Positions 1 through 6,156 of a stretch of DNA of 11,801 nucleotides are shown here, one piece after another. The stretch is from Parabacteroides sp. (GTDB lineage Bacteria > Bacteroidota > Bacteroidia > Bacteroidales > Tannerellaceae): assembly GCA_019411205.1 (NCBI GenBank), contig DXRF01000073.1, positions 1 through 11,801 on the forward strand, in the 5' to 3' direction. A model generated the notes under the pieces. The model did no database searches, was not told where the DNA came from, and saw only the letters and a list, made by a program, of their open reading frames with translations. A program made the position numbers and the translations under genes. The stretch's first letter is position 1; each line of letters starts with the position of its first letter.

Positions 1-324
1 ATGCAGGATGAATACAATAAGAAGTATTCTGATTTTGTTGCTCAGCAGGATTCATTGACAGAAAATATCAAAATGAGAAGAATGCAGGAATTGCAGGATA
101 TGGAACAGCGTACACAGAACTTCATCCAGATTTCCCAGCAGGATTTCCAGAAGAAGCAGGGTGAGTTGTTCACTCCGATCCAGGACAAACTGAAAAATGC
201 AATCAAGGCAGTTGGTGACGAAAAAGGATATATTTATATTTTGGATCCGCAGATTGTTCTTTATCAGGGTAACGCTGCAGTTGATGCAACTCCGTTCGTA
301 AAAGCTAAGTTAGGTATTAACTAA
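1..324 (+). CDS. OmpH/Skp-family periplasmic chaperone, 3' part (5' end outside window)
   Basis: This is the C-terminal 107 residues of an OmpH/Skp-like protein, a periplasmic holdase that keeps unfolded outer-membrane proteins soluble on the way to the BAM complex. Residues 1-65 are highly charged, glutamine-rich and lack prolines, as expected for the long coiled-coil helices of Skp. The end (KGYIYILDPQIVLYQG, then a short VKAKLGIN tail) matches the family's closing strand segment. Family members are usually about 165-175 residues with a signal peptide. None is seen here, so the ATG at base 1 is almost certainly internal and the gene begins upstream. A strong terminator follows the stop directly. 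In related genomes ompH-like genes often lie next to bamA and ahead of murI, which fits this order. Family assignment is fairly sure. Confidence 0.85.
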   Translation: MQDEYNKKYSDFVAQQDSLTENIKMRRMQELQDMEQRTQNFIQISQQDFQKKQGELFTPIQDKLKNAIKAVGDEKGYIYILDPQIVLYQGNAAVDATPFVKAKLGIN

Positions 325-343
325 TATAATTAGCAAATATAAG

Positions 344-377
344 ATAGCGAAGACAAAAGTCTTCGCTATTGTCTTTT
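344..377 (+). terminator. Rho-independent terminator after ompH
   Basis: A perfect 11-bp stem (344-354 with 359-369, ATAGCGAAGAC and its complement) closes an AAAA loop and is followed by the T-rich run TGTCTTTT. It lies 20 bases after the ompH-like stop and should end that transcript, separating it from murI. Confidence 0.85.
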
Positions 378-379
378 AA

Positions 380-447
380 GGCACGGATTACACGGATTTA
401 CACGGATAAATTTATTTTCTTTCCGTGTTCTCCATGTAATCCGTGCC
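380..447. repeat. Imperfect inverted repeat built on CACGGATTA units (interspersed-type palindrome)
   Basis: The left arm (380-406) begins GGCACGGATTACACGG and holds three near-tandem copies of a 9-10-base unit, CACGGATTA/CACGGATTTA/CACGGATAA. The right arm (422-447), read in reverse complement, is GGCACGGATTACATGG followed by AGAACACGGA. The outer 13 bases match exactly and most of the rest does too. The centre is AT-rich. It could fold into a long hairpin in the murI leader. The build resembles repetitive extragenic palindromes; copy number cannot be judged from this window. Confidence 0.7.
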
Positions 448-473
448 TCAATTATGAATTAAAAACTTCTTCC

Positions 474-1310
474 ATGTTTTCATCAGCACCAGGTCCGATT
501 GGTATCTTCGACTCCGGTTACGGAGGGCTTACTATTTTTGATAAGATTAGAGAAGCAATGCCGGGGTATGATTATATTTATTTGGGTGATAACGCCCGTT
601 CACCTTATGGTACGCGTTCGTTCGAGGTCGTGTATCGTTTTACAAGGCAGGCTGTGGAGACGCTTTTCAATGAAGGATGTCAGCTTGTAATTCTGGCTTG
701 CAATACGGCGTCGGCAAAGGCTTTGCGTACGATCCAGCAGCGGGACTTGCCGCAGTGGGACCCGGCTCGTCGGGTGTTGGGCGTAATCCGTCCGACGGTG
801 GAGTTGATGGATAAGATCAGTAAGAGCAAGCATGTCGGTATTTTAGGGACGACCGGCACTATCACATCCGGTTCCTATTTCTTGGAAATAAAAAAGATGT
901 TTCCGCATATGACGGTGACGGGTGAAGCCTGTCCGATGTGGGTACCGCTGGTCGAGAATAATGAGTTCGATTCGCCGGGAGCGGATTATTTTGTGCGAAA
1001 GCATCTGGAACACATCTTGGCTGCCGATCCGGAGATTGATACGCTCGTCTTGGGTTGCACGCATTATCCGTTGCTGATCGAAAAGATCAAAGCGTTCTTA
1101 CCTGAGGGAATTACTTTATTCTCGCAGGGGGAATATGTAGCCGAGAGCCTGACCGACTATCTATACCGCCATCCCGAAATGGATATCCGTTTGACAAAGC
1201 AGGGGAAGTGTCGTTTCCTGACTACCGAATCCGCCACCAAATTCTCTGATGCCGCCTCTGTTTTCCTGAATCATCCGGTGGAGGTGGAACAGATTCGATT
1301 GGTTGAATGA
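474..1310 (+). CDS. murI: Glutamate racemase
   Basis: MurI interconverts L- and D-glutamate in the cytoplasm, supplying D-Glu for the peptidoglycan stem peptide. The 278-residue product has the family landmarks: FDSGYGGL (residues 12-19, with the conserved Asp13-Ser14), GDNARSPYG (38-46), the first catalytic cysteine in ACNTAS (Cys76), and the second in LGCTHYP (Cys195, followed by His197). The length is typical (about 265-285). The ATG at 474 is chosen because the family's N-terminal strand follows within a few residues. The reading frame stays open upstream to 369, but that extension would read through the terminator stem and the inverted repeat. No Shine-Dalgarno site or TAnnTTTG box is visible ahead of it, so its promoter is unclear. 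Function is confident. Confidence 0.95.
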   Translation: MFSSAPGPIGIFDSGYGGLTIFDKIREAMPGYDYIYLGDNARSPYGTRSFEVVYRFTRQAVETLFNEGCQLVILACNTASAKALRTIQQRDLPQWDPARRVLGVIRPTVELMDKISKSKHVGILGTTGTITSGSYFLEIKKMFPHMTVTGEACPMWVPLVENNEFDSPGADYFVRKHLEHILAADPEIDTLVLGCTHYPLLIEKIKAFLPEGITLFSQGEYVAESLTDYLYRHPEMDIRLTKQGKCRFLTTESATKFSDAASVFLNHPVEVEQIRLVE

Positions 1311-1326
1311 ATAATCTCTGTCAATC

Positions 1327-1397
1327 GGATTGCCAATCAACACTTATATCCGTGCAGAAGTACGACTGGACTATCCGGTAATAGGCAATCCTTTTTT
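1327..1397 (+). terminator. Possible branched terminator after murI
   Basis: GGATTGCC (1327-1334) pairs with GGCAATCC (1384-1391) and six Ts follow at once. The 49-base interior can form only short extra pairings (for example CAG with CTG near 1355-1368). The position, between the convergent murI and yccF-like genes, suits a terminator for murI, but the long loop makes this tentative. The T run ends 2 bases before the complement of the yccF-like stop codon. Confidence 0.4.
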
Positions 1398-1398
1398 C

Positions 1399-1767
1399 TT
1401 AAACGATATTTTTTCCGAACGGCGTGAGAGCCAATGCGGCCATTTTGAAATGTTGTCTGCCGAAAGGGATACCGATAATCGTGATACACAGCAGTAACCC
1501 GAAAAACAGATGTGTCAGGCAGATCCAAAAGCCTCCGATGAAGATCCAGATCACGTTCATGACCAGGCACAGGCAACCGCCAGAATTACCGTTGTCCGTC
1601 ACTCGGCTGCCGAAAGGCCAAAGAGCCAGCATTCCCAGCTTCAATGTCTGCAACCCGAAAGGAATACCAATTATCGTAATCATCAGCAGTAAGCTGGATA
1701 TCAGATATTCCACAGCGGTAAGTAATCCACCGCAGATAAGCCAGATGATATTTCCCAAAAATTTCAT
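1399..1767 (-). CDS. YccF-domain inner-membrane protein
   Basis: This is a small 122-residue membrane protein of the YccF (DUF307) family, whose biochemical role is not established. It is an internal duplication: repeat 1 spans about residues 3-53 and repeat 2 about 69-118. Both carry an N-x-I-W-x-I-x-G-G opening, a hydrophobic stretch, the exact motif ITIIGIPFG (residues 30-38 and 96-104) and a closing PFG. The two-domain build is the usual one for the family. Hydrophobic segments around 6-34 and 68-99 are expected to span the inner membrane. The gene starts 10 bases after the M23 peptidase stop on the same strand, so the two are very probably co-transcribed. Whether that reflects a shared envelope role is not known. 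Confidence 0.88.
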   Translation of the reverse strand: MKFLGNIIWLICGGLLTAVEYLISSLLLMITIIGIPFGLQTLKLGMLALWPFGSRVTDNGNSGGCLCLVMNVIWIFIGGFWICLTHLFFGLLLCITIIGIPFGRQHFKMAALALTPFGKNIV

Positions 1768-1777
1768 AGCGTCAATA

Positions 1778-3028
1778 TTATAAGTTGTTTTTTATTCTCA
1801 TGCTGTCCAATTCCGCCAATACCGTCTGCTTCACGATAGCGAAGCTGTCGCGCAATTCCGGTTTGACCGGCAGTGAGGGCGGAGCTTCCATCTGTAGCGG
1901 GTTGATCGGCTGTCCGTTCTTGTATACCCGGAAATCGAGGTGAGGTCCTGTCGAAAGTCCTGTCGAGCCGACGTAGCCGATAACCTGTCCTTGTTGCACA
2001 TGGCTGCCGACCTGTATGCCTTTGGCATATTTGCTCAAATGCATGTAGGAAGTTGTATATACGGAGTTGTGTTTCACTTTCAACGTATGGCCTCCTCCGC
2101 CCATATAGCCTTTGGCGATGACGGTCCCCGCTCCGATGCTCTTGACTTCTGTCCCGACGGGGGCTGCATAGTCTACCCCATGATGTGCCCGATAGCGTTT
2201 CAAGACCGGATGGAAGCGGGCGTTTGTGAAACGCGAAGTGATGCGGAAGAAATCCAGCGGAGCCTTTAGGAAGGCTTTCCTAAGACTGTTTCCTTCAAGA
2301 TCGAAATATTCGAAAATGCTATCTTGGGTGAATGGTATGGCAGTGAATTTTTTTCCCTGATGCGTGAAGACGGCTCCTTCGATGGAGGTGATGTTCAAGG
2401 CTGTTGTATCGTCTATATAGGCAACATCGTACAGTACTTGGAACGAGTCCCCTTCCTTCACGTCGAAAAAGTCGATCTGCCAAGCATAGACATCCGAAAT
2501 CTTGATTGCCAGCAACGGGTCTGCCCCGTTCGCCTTGATCACGTTCCAAAGGGAAGAATTGATCGTTCCTTCTGTGTAATGGCGTTTGATGGTAATCGGC
2601 TTGTTGAATTCGTAGGCCAGGATCGAATCGCCTGTCAGGTCGATGACGGCATAGTCGACAAGTGATTTGGCAAAAGCGATATAGCGGATATCGGCTACAC
2701 TGTCCTGGGTTGTAAATGTATAGTAGTTCATGCCCGCTCGGAGCTTGGTCGGGTCCAGAACATTGCTGGAGGCTCTCGTAATGCTGTCCGCTTTCAAAGC
2801 GGAGAAACCAAGAGCAGAAAAGATAGAGGCGGGGTTATCGCCGTTTTTCATCTTATACTCCGTCACGTCCAACGAGTCGATGCAAACACCATATTGATAC
2901 ACGTGTTGCAGGCTGTCCAACCATTCGCTGTCGACTCCTTCTTCTTCGGGCTGTTGTTTCGTATGTGTACAGGATAAGCAGGTAAGCAATCCTGCGAGTA
3001 ACAAATATAGGACGATGCTCTTATTCAT
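1778..3028 (-). CDS. M23-family (LytM-like) peptidoglycan endopeptidase, predicted lipoprotein
   Basis: This 416-residue protein is predicted to be a secreted zinc metallopeptidase that cleaves peptidoglycan cross-links. The N-terminus is a lipoprotein-type signal (MNKSIVLYLLLAGLL) with Cys17 or Cys20 as the likely lipidated residue; neither fits the strict lipobox, as is common in Bacteroidetes. Residues about 58-106 (NGDNPASIFSALGFS... LRAGMNYY) resemble the LysM/OapA-like module found ahead of many M23 domains. The M23 domain covers about 258-380: the HxxxD zinc motif is His282-Asp286, a conserved histidine is His330 (YMHLS), and the usual HxH motif reads HLD (363-365). Asp at the third position replaces a normal zinc ligand but could still bind metal. 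A TATATTTG -7 box lies about 45 bases upstream. The YccF-like gene follows 10 bases later. Confidence 0.9.
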   Translation of the reverse strand: MNKSIVLYLLLAGLLTCLSCTHTKQQPEEEGVDSEWLDSLQHVYQYGVCIDSLDVTEYKMKNGDNPASIFSALGFSALKADSITRASSNVLDPTKLRAGMNYYTFTTQDSVADIRYIAFAKSLVDYAVIDLTGDSILAYEFNKPITIKRHYTEGTINSSLWNVIKANGADPLLAIKISDVYAWQIDFFDVKEGDSFQVLYDVAYIDDTTALNITSIEGAVFTHQGKKFTAIPFTQDSIFEYFDLEGNSLRKAFLKAPLDFFRITSRFTNARFHPVLKRYRAHHGVDYAAPVGTEVKSIGAGTVIAKGYMGGGGHTLKVKHNSVYTTSYMHLSKYAKGIQVGSHVQQGQVIGYVGSTGLSTGPHLDFRVYKNGQPINPLQMEAPPSLPVKPELRDSFAIVKQTVLAELDSMRIKNNL

Positions 3029-3073
3029 TTTCTGACTTCAGATTCTTTTGTTTTCCCAGTTTTTACGTTGCAA

Positions 3074-3081
3074 CAAATATA
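3074..3081 (-). promoter_or_regulatory. Bacteroidetes -7 promoter element for the M23-yccF pair
   Basis: Reading leftward the sequence is TATATTTG, a full match to the TAnnTTTG consensus of the primary Bacteroidetes sigma factor. It lies 45 bases before the M23 start codon. No clear TTTG is seen at the expected -33 distance. Confidence 0.5.
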
Positions 3082-3227
3082 CAAAATTAATCCATAAGCA
3101 TTCTTGATTGGCAGGTATAGTTTTATTTTTGACGGATGGATTAAACCTGCTTTATTTACAGACTTTATATGTTAAGCTATATTAAATAATGGCACCTTGG
3201 GGAACTTTTTATAGTAATTCGGCGTCT

Positions 3228-3235
3228 TATCTTTA
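3228..3235 (+). promoter_or_regulatory. Possible -7 promoter element for the META lipoprotein pair
   Basis: TATCTTTA matches TAnnTTTG at all but the last base and sits 32 bases before the first META gene. Upstream, a T run (3206-3210) is the only -33 candidate. The rest of the 239-base divergent spacer (3029-3267) is AT-rich, with no other element I can support. Confidence 0.3.
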
Positions 3236-3267
3236 CGAGTGATAATTATAAATGAAAAAGTAAAAAG

Positions 3268-3693
3268 ATGAAAAAAGCTATTTTGACACTTTTGATGATT
3301 CCTGCTTTTGTCGGGATGTTGTTTTCTTGCTCTGAAGTCAAAACAGATGCGAAGAAGTTGGAAGGTAAATGGAATATTGTGGAAGTAAAAGGAGAAAAAA
3401 TACTGAAAGAAGGTTTGCCTAATATAGAGTTCGATATGAAAGATAATAAAGTTCACGGTAATGCTGGATGTAATATCTTTAATTCGACTGTCGTGCTGGA
3501 CGATCAGGATATTTCTTCCTTCACGATCAATCCCGCAGCCACTACCATGATGGCTTGTCCGGATATGGAGATTGAAGATGCGGTCCTGAAAGCTATAGGA
3601 TCTGTGAAAGGAGTGAAGGCAAGCCAGTCCGAAAATGAAATGCTGCTGGTCGATGCTGACGGTAATGTATTGATGGTTTTGTCAAAAAACTAA
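3268..3693 (+). CDS. META-domain (HslJ-like) lipoprotein, first of a tandem pair
   Basis: This 141-residue envelope protein carries a lipoprotein signal (MKKAILTLLM, then MLFS with Cys21 as the lipidated residue). A META domain (HslJ family) follows: LEGKWNIVEVKG (31-42), GNAGCN (64-69) and ATTMMACP (91-98). Cys68 and Cys97 are 29 residues apart, as in the neighbouring paralogue, and may form a disulfide. E. coli HslJ was linked to heat and novobiocin resistance, but the molecular role of META domains is unclear, so no function is assigned. The next gene starts 10 bases after the stop and encodes a similar protein, so this is a tandem duplication and almost surely one transcript. The start is set by the signal peptide. 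Confidence 0.88.
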   Translation: MKKAILTLLMIPAFVGMLFSCSEVKTDAKKLEGKWNIVEVKGEKILKEGLPNIEFDMKDNKVHGNAGCNIFNSTVVLDDQDISSFTINPAATTMMACPDMEIEDAVLKAIGSVKGVKASQSENEMLLVDADGNVLMVLSKN

Positions 3694-3703
3694 TTGGACG
3701 GAA

Positions 3704-4147
3704 ATGAAGAAGTACATATATCTTTGTCTTGCAATGTTGAGCATCGGTATCTTTGCTTCCTGTAAGACGAAAAAGGGTGTGGAGGCTACTTTCTCCGATT
3801 TGGATGGCAGTTGGAATATTGTCGAGTTGAACGGTAAGGGGCTGAATCCTGCTGAGACGAATCAAGTCATTGAGTTCGACGTGGCCCGTCATACCCTTTC
3901 CGGAAAAGCCGGATGTAACCGGATGATGGGGCAGATAGAATACAGCGATACCCACAAGAATATCATTAAATTCCCGCAGGTTGCGACAACACGTATGGCT
4001 TGTCCGGATATGGATGGTGAGCGTGAGTTGTTGCAGGTTTTGGATAAAGTCGTTCGCTTTGAAGCGGAAAGTGATGTGAAACCTGTCAATAGAATAGCTT
4101 TATATGGCACGGACAATACTAAATTGATGGTAATCGAAAAGAAGTGA
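3704..4147 (+). CDS. META-domain (HslJ-like) lipoprotein, second of a tandem pair
   Basis: This 147-residue paralogue of the preceding gene has a lipoprotein signal ending GIFAS-Cys20 and a META domain with LDGSWNIVELNG (33-44), GKAGCNRMMG (67-76) and ATTRMACPDM (94-103). It keeps Cys71 and Cys100 at the same 29-residue spacing. It is closer to the usual META signature (TTRMACP) than its partner, which has TTMMACP. GGACGGAA just before the ATG may serve as a ribosome-binding site. The pair ends at a large palindrome 38 bases downstream. Location is predicted as membrane-anchored in the periplasm or on the outer membrane. The substrate or partner is unknown. Confidence 0.88.
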   Translation: MKKYIYLCLAMLSIGIFASCKTKKGVEATFSDLDGSWNIVELNGKGLNPAETNQVIEFDVARHTLSGKAGCNRMMGQIEYSDTHKNIIKFPQVATTRMACPDMDGERELLQVLDKVVRFEAESDVKPVNRIALYGTDNTKLMVIEKK

Positions 4148-4185
4148 CTTTCATTGTGAAATGTTTGAAAGGCGGTTCCGGTTAT

Positions 4186-4231
4186 GAAATGCCCCCTAAA
4201 AGTTTTTTGTCTAACTTTTAGGGGGCATTTC
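4186..4231. terminator. Perfect 19-bp palindrome between convergent genes; terminator or fused insertion-sequence ends
   Basis: Bases 4186-4204 (GAAATGCCCCCTAAAAGTT) are the exact reverse complement of 4213-4231, with an 8-base loop. The position between the META pair and the leftward NamZ-like gene suits a bidirectional terminator. Neither flank has the T run of a classical one: TGATTTG follows on the plus strand and ATAACC on the minus strand. The arm also resembles the tips of IS3-type insertion sequences seen in Bacteroidales, so it may be a tiny remnant of a mobile element. Confidence 0.55.
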
Positions 4232-4264
4232 TGATTTGAAGCTTGCCTCTGTATTGTTTTGAAG

Positions 4265-5458
4265 TTAACGATAATCTGGATATAGCAGGTATTTCTTTCT
4301 GATTTTCTTATATTTATTTAATGCTGGTTGCCAACTTGCGCGTATTTCATCTTCCTTTAAGCCGCGGACAATCTGGAAACGCAACTCTTTTGTCCCGGCA
4401 AGGAGGTCGAACCATTGCGGGCGGGTGAAGAAAAAAGCTTGGTCGTTGCCGGCTTTATTGTAGAAATCGAGGAGGAATTTCAGTGTCAGTCCTCCGGTAA
4501 AGGGATATTCTCTCAAGTCTGTGCCGTAGCATTCTTTGTCTTTATGCAACGGTTTTGTGTCGAAGCCGGGCAGTGAGGCAGGTGTAAAGGTGAAATCTCC
4601 GTATTTGGGATCGGGTGCTCCCAAGATCTGGAACGGATAGTAGGTCCCGCGGCCGACATTGATATTAGTCCCTTCGAAGAAACAGAGCGAAGGATAGAGG
4701 CGGATCGACTGATCGTTAGGCAGGTTGGGAGAGGGCTTTACCGGCAACCAGTACGGATCGCCATGACGCCAGTTTTCCATCTTGACGATATGCAGTTTGC
4801 AGGTGTCGGGTGTACTTTTCAGCCAACCTTCCTTGTTGATCATCCAAGCAAGTTCTCCAATCGTCAGGCCGTGCAGTATGGGCAACGGGTCTACGCCGAC
4901 AAACGATTCGAATCCTTTTTGGCGGATGGGACCGTCGACAAAGTCGTTCGGGTTGGGACGATCCAGTACGATAAACTCGACTCCGCTTTCGGCACAGGCT
5001 TCCATCACATAGTGCATGGTGCTAATGTAGGTATAGAAACGGGCTCCGACATCCTGAATGTCGAATACAACCACGTCCAGGCCGGCCAATTGCTCGGCTG
5101 TCGGTTTTTTGTTCTTTCCGTATAGGGATATGATGGGGACTCCTGTTTTTATGTCACGGCTGTCTTTGATCTCGGCACCTGCATCGGCTGTCCCGCGGAA
5201 ACCGTGTTCGGGAGCGAACACTTTCTTCACGTTGATACCCTCTTCCAGCAAGGCGTCCAGCAAATGCTTCTGCTGCTTTTCGAGGATGGAGGTTTGGTTC
5301 ACAACTAATCCGACCTGTTTGTCTTTCAACAGACGGGTAACGACATCCATACGTTCGGCCCCCAATTTTAGAGGTTCTTTCTGTGGAGTGACGGCCTGAA
5401 TTCCGGATATTAAGAACAGGCTTAACAGCCAGAAGGCACACCTGATAACTGTTCTCAT
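4265..5458 (-). CDS. DUF1343/NamZ-family protein, predicted exo-beta-N-acetylmuramidase
   Basis: The 397-residue product belongs to the DUF1343 family. Its characterised member, NamZ (glycoside hydrolase family GH171), removes N-acetylmuramic acid from the non-reducing end of peptidoglycan fragments. A signal peptide (MRTVIRCAFWLLSLFLISG, cleavage near residue 22) points to the periplasm. Family motifs in order: GLVVNQTS (50-57), APEHGFRG (82-89), VFDIQDVGARFYTY (131-144), LDRPNPN (165-171), SPNLPN (243-248) and FEGTNINVGRGT (261-272). The ATG at 5458 is preferred because AAGGA lies 9 bases ahead and the signal peptide then starts properly; a TTG start at 5488 would fall inside the -7 promoter box. 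It may act with peptidoglycan-cleaving enzymes such as the nearby M23 protein in wall turnover. The exact enzyme activity is inferred from the family. Confidence 0.88.
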   Translation of the reverse strand: MRTVIRCAFWLLSLFLISGIQAVTPQKEPLKLGAERMDVVTRLLKDKQVGLVVNQTSILEKQQKHLLDALLEEGINVKKVFAPEHGFRGTADAGAEIKDSRDIKTGVPIISLYGKNKKPTAEQLAGLDVVVFDIQDVGARFYTYISTMHYVMEACAESGVEFIVLDRPNPNDFVDGPIRQKGFESFVGVDPLPILHGLTIGELAWMINKEGWLKSTPDTCKLHIVKMENWRHGDPYWLPVKPSPNLPNDQSIRLYPSLCFFEGTNINVGRGTYYPFQILGAPDPKYGDFTFTPASLPGFDTKPLHKDKECYGTDLREYPFTGGLTLKFLLDFYNKAGNDQAFFFTRPQWFDLLAGTKELRFQIVRGLKEDEIRASWQPALNKYKKIRKKYLLYPDYR

Positions 5459-5485
5459 AGACTCATTCCTTACTATTTGTTTCTG

Positions 5486-5493
5486 CAAAAGTA
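5486..5493 (-). promoter_or_regulatory. -7 promoter element for the NamZ-like gene
   Basis: Reading leftward the sequence is TACTTTTG, a full TAnnTTTG match, 28 bases before the ATG at 5458. No TTTG is found at the -33 distance. That place is occupied by the -7 box of the divergent HD-domain gene. Confidence 0.55.
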
Positions 5494-5515
5494 ACGATTC
5501 TTTTTGTTTATTGCG

Positions 5516-5523
5516 TATCTTTG
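5516..5523 (+). promoter_or_regulatory. -7 promoter element for the HD-domain gene
   Basis: TATCTTTG is a full TAnnTTTG match, 25 bases before the ATG at 5549. Its -33 region overlaps the opposing NamZ-like -7 box, so the two promoters are back to back and share sequence. Confidence 0.55.
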
Positions 5524-5548
5524 TCTCTCAATAAAGCGATTGAATGTT

Positions 5549-6091
5549 ATGAACCCTTTAGATATTATTGCCAAATATTACCCGGTGGGCTCGGAGGCAT
5601 ACCGGATTTTGGTTAAGCATAGTAGAAGTGTGGCGGATAAAGCTTTGGCTATAGCCCGGATGCATCCGGAAATGAATCTTGACCTTGCTTTTATAGAAGA
5701 AGCAGCTATGCTGCACGATATCGGTATTTTTCGTTGTAATGCTCCCGATATCGATTGCTATGGGGATGCGGAATATATTTGCCACGGTTATCTGGGGGCC
5801 GAATTGATGCGAACGGAAGGTTATCTCCGTCATGCCCGTGTGTGCGAACGACATACCGGAACAGGTATCACGTTGGCAATGATCGAAGAACGCGATCTGC
5901 CTCTTCCGCACCGGGACTTTATGCCGGAAACCTTGGAAGAACAACTGATTTGTTTTGCCGATAAGTTCTACAGTAAAACGAAACTGGACAAAGAAAAATC
6001 AATCGAAAAGGTAAAACAAGGCCTCTCCAAGTATGGAAACGAAACTGTCGAACGGTTTGATAACTGGTGTAAACTCTTTTTAGGGGAATAA
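5549..6091 (+). CDS. HD-domain phosphohydrolase of unknown substrate
   Basis: This 180-residue cytoplasmic protein shows the HD-superfamily metal ligands: His24 (KHSRSVADKA), His56-Asp57 (MLHDIG), His79 (CHGYLGAE), His102 (CERHTGTG) and Asp138 (CFADKFYS). The HDIG variant and the extra histidines fit a two-metal phosphohydrolase of the kind that acts on nucleotides or other phosphate esters. The substrate cannot be told from sequence. No partner domain is present, so it is not a full HD-GYP or RelA-type protein. The ATG at 5549 is chosen; the frame is open to a TTG at 5504, but that would place the start ahead of the promoter box. It is divergent from the NamZ-like gene and ends 65 bases before lptD, which has its own -7 box, so it is probably transcribed alone. 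Confidence 0.85.
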   Translation: MNPLDIIAKYYPVGSEAYRILVKHSRSVADKALAIARMHPEMNLDLAFIEEAAMLHDIGIFRCNAPDIDCYGDAEYICHGYLGAELMRTEGYLRHARVCERHTGTGITLAMIEERDLPLPHRDFMPETLEEQLICFADKFYSKTKLDKEKSIEKVKQGLSKYGNETVERFDNWCKLFLGE

Positions 6092-6117
6092 AAAAGGATT
6101 GACTCGCTAAATTGTTA

Positions 6118-6125
6118 TACATTTG
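6118..6125 (+). promoter_or_regulatory. -7 promoter element for lptD
   Basis: TACATTTG matches TAnnTTTG and lies 31 bases before the lptD ATG. The nearest TTG upstream (6099-6101) is only 16 bases away, closer than the usual 19-21, so the -33 part is weak. Confidence 0.45.
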
Positions 6126-6156
6126 CCCGCTGTAACACACTGCAAATAACGACGGA

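Noticed and set aside
369..473. An upstream ATG at 369 would extend murI by 35 residues.
   Set aside because: The extension reads through the terminator stem and the inverted repeat, has no family similarity, and the usual MurI N-terminus begins just after the ATG at 474.
1424..1783. A 119-codon plus-strand frame opposite the yccF-like gene.
   Set aside because: The minus-strand frame has two clear YccF repeats and fits an operon; the plus frame has no recognisable features.
3252..3263. A mini reading frame Met-Lys-Lys-stop just ahead of the first META gene.
   Set aside because: It is four codons in A-rich sequence, which arises easily by chance, with no attenuator-like hairpins nearby.
5459..5488. 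A TTG start at 5488 for the NamZ-like protein.
   Set aside because: It lies inside the TACTTTTG promoter box and would put ten extra polar residues before the signal peptide; the ATG at 5458 has an AAGGA site.
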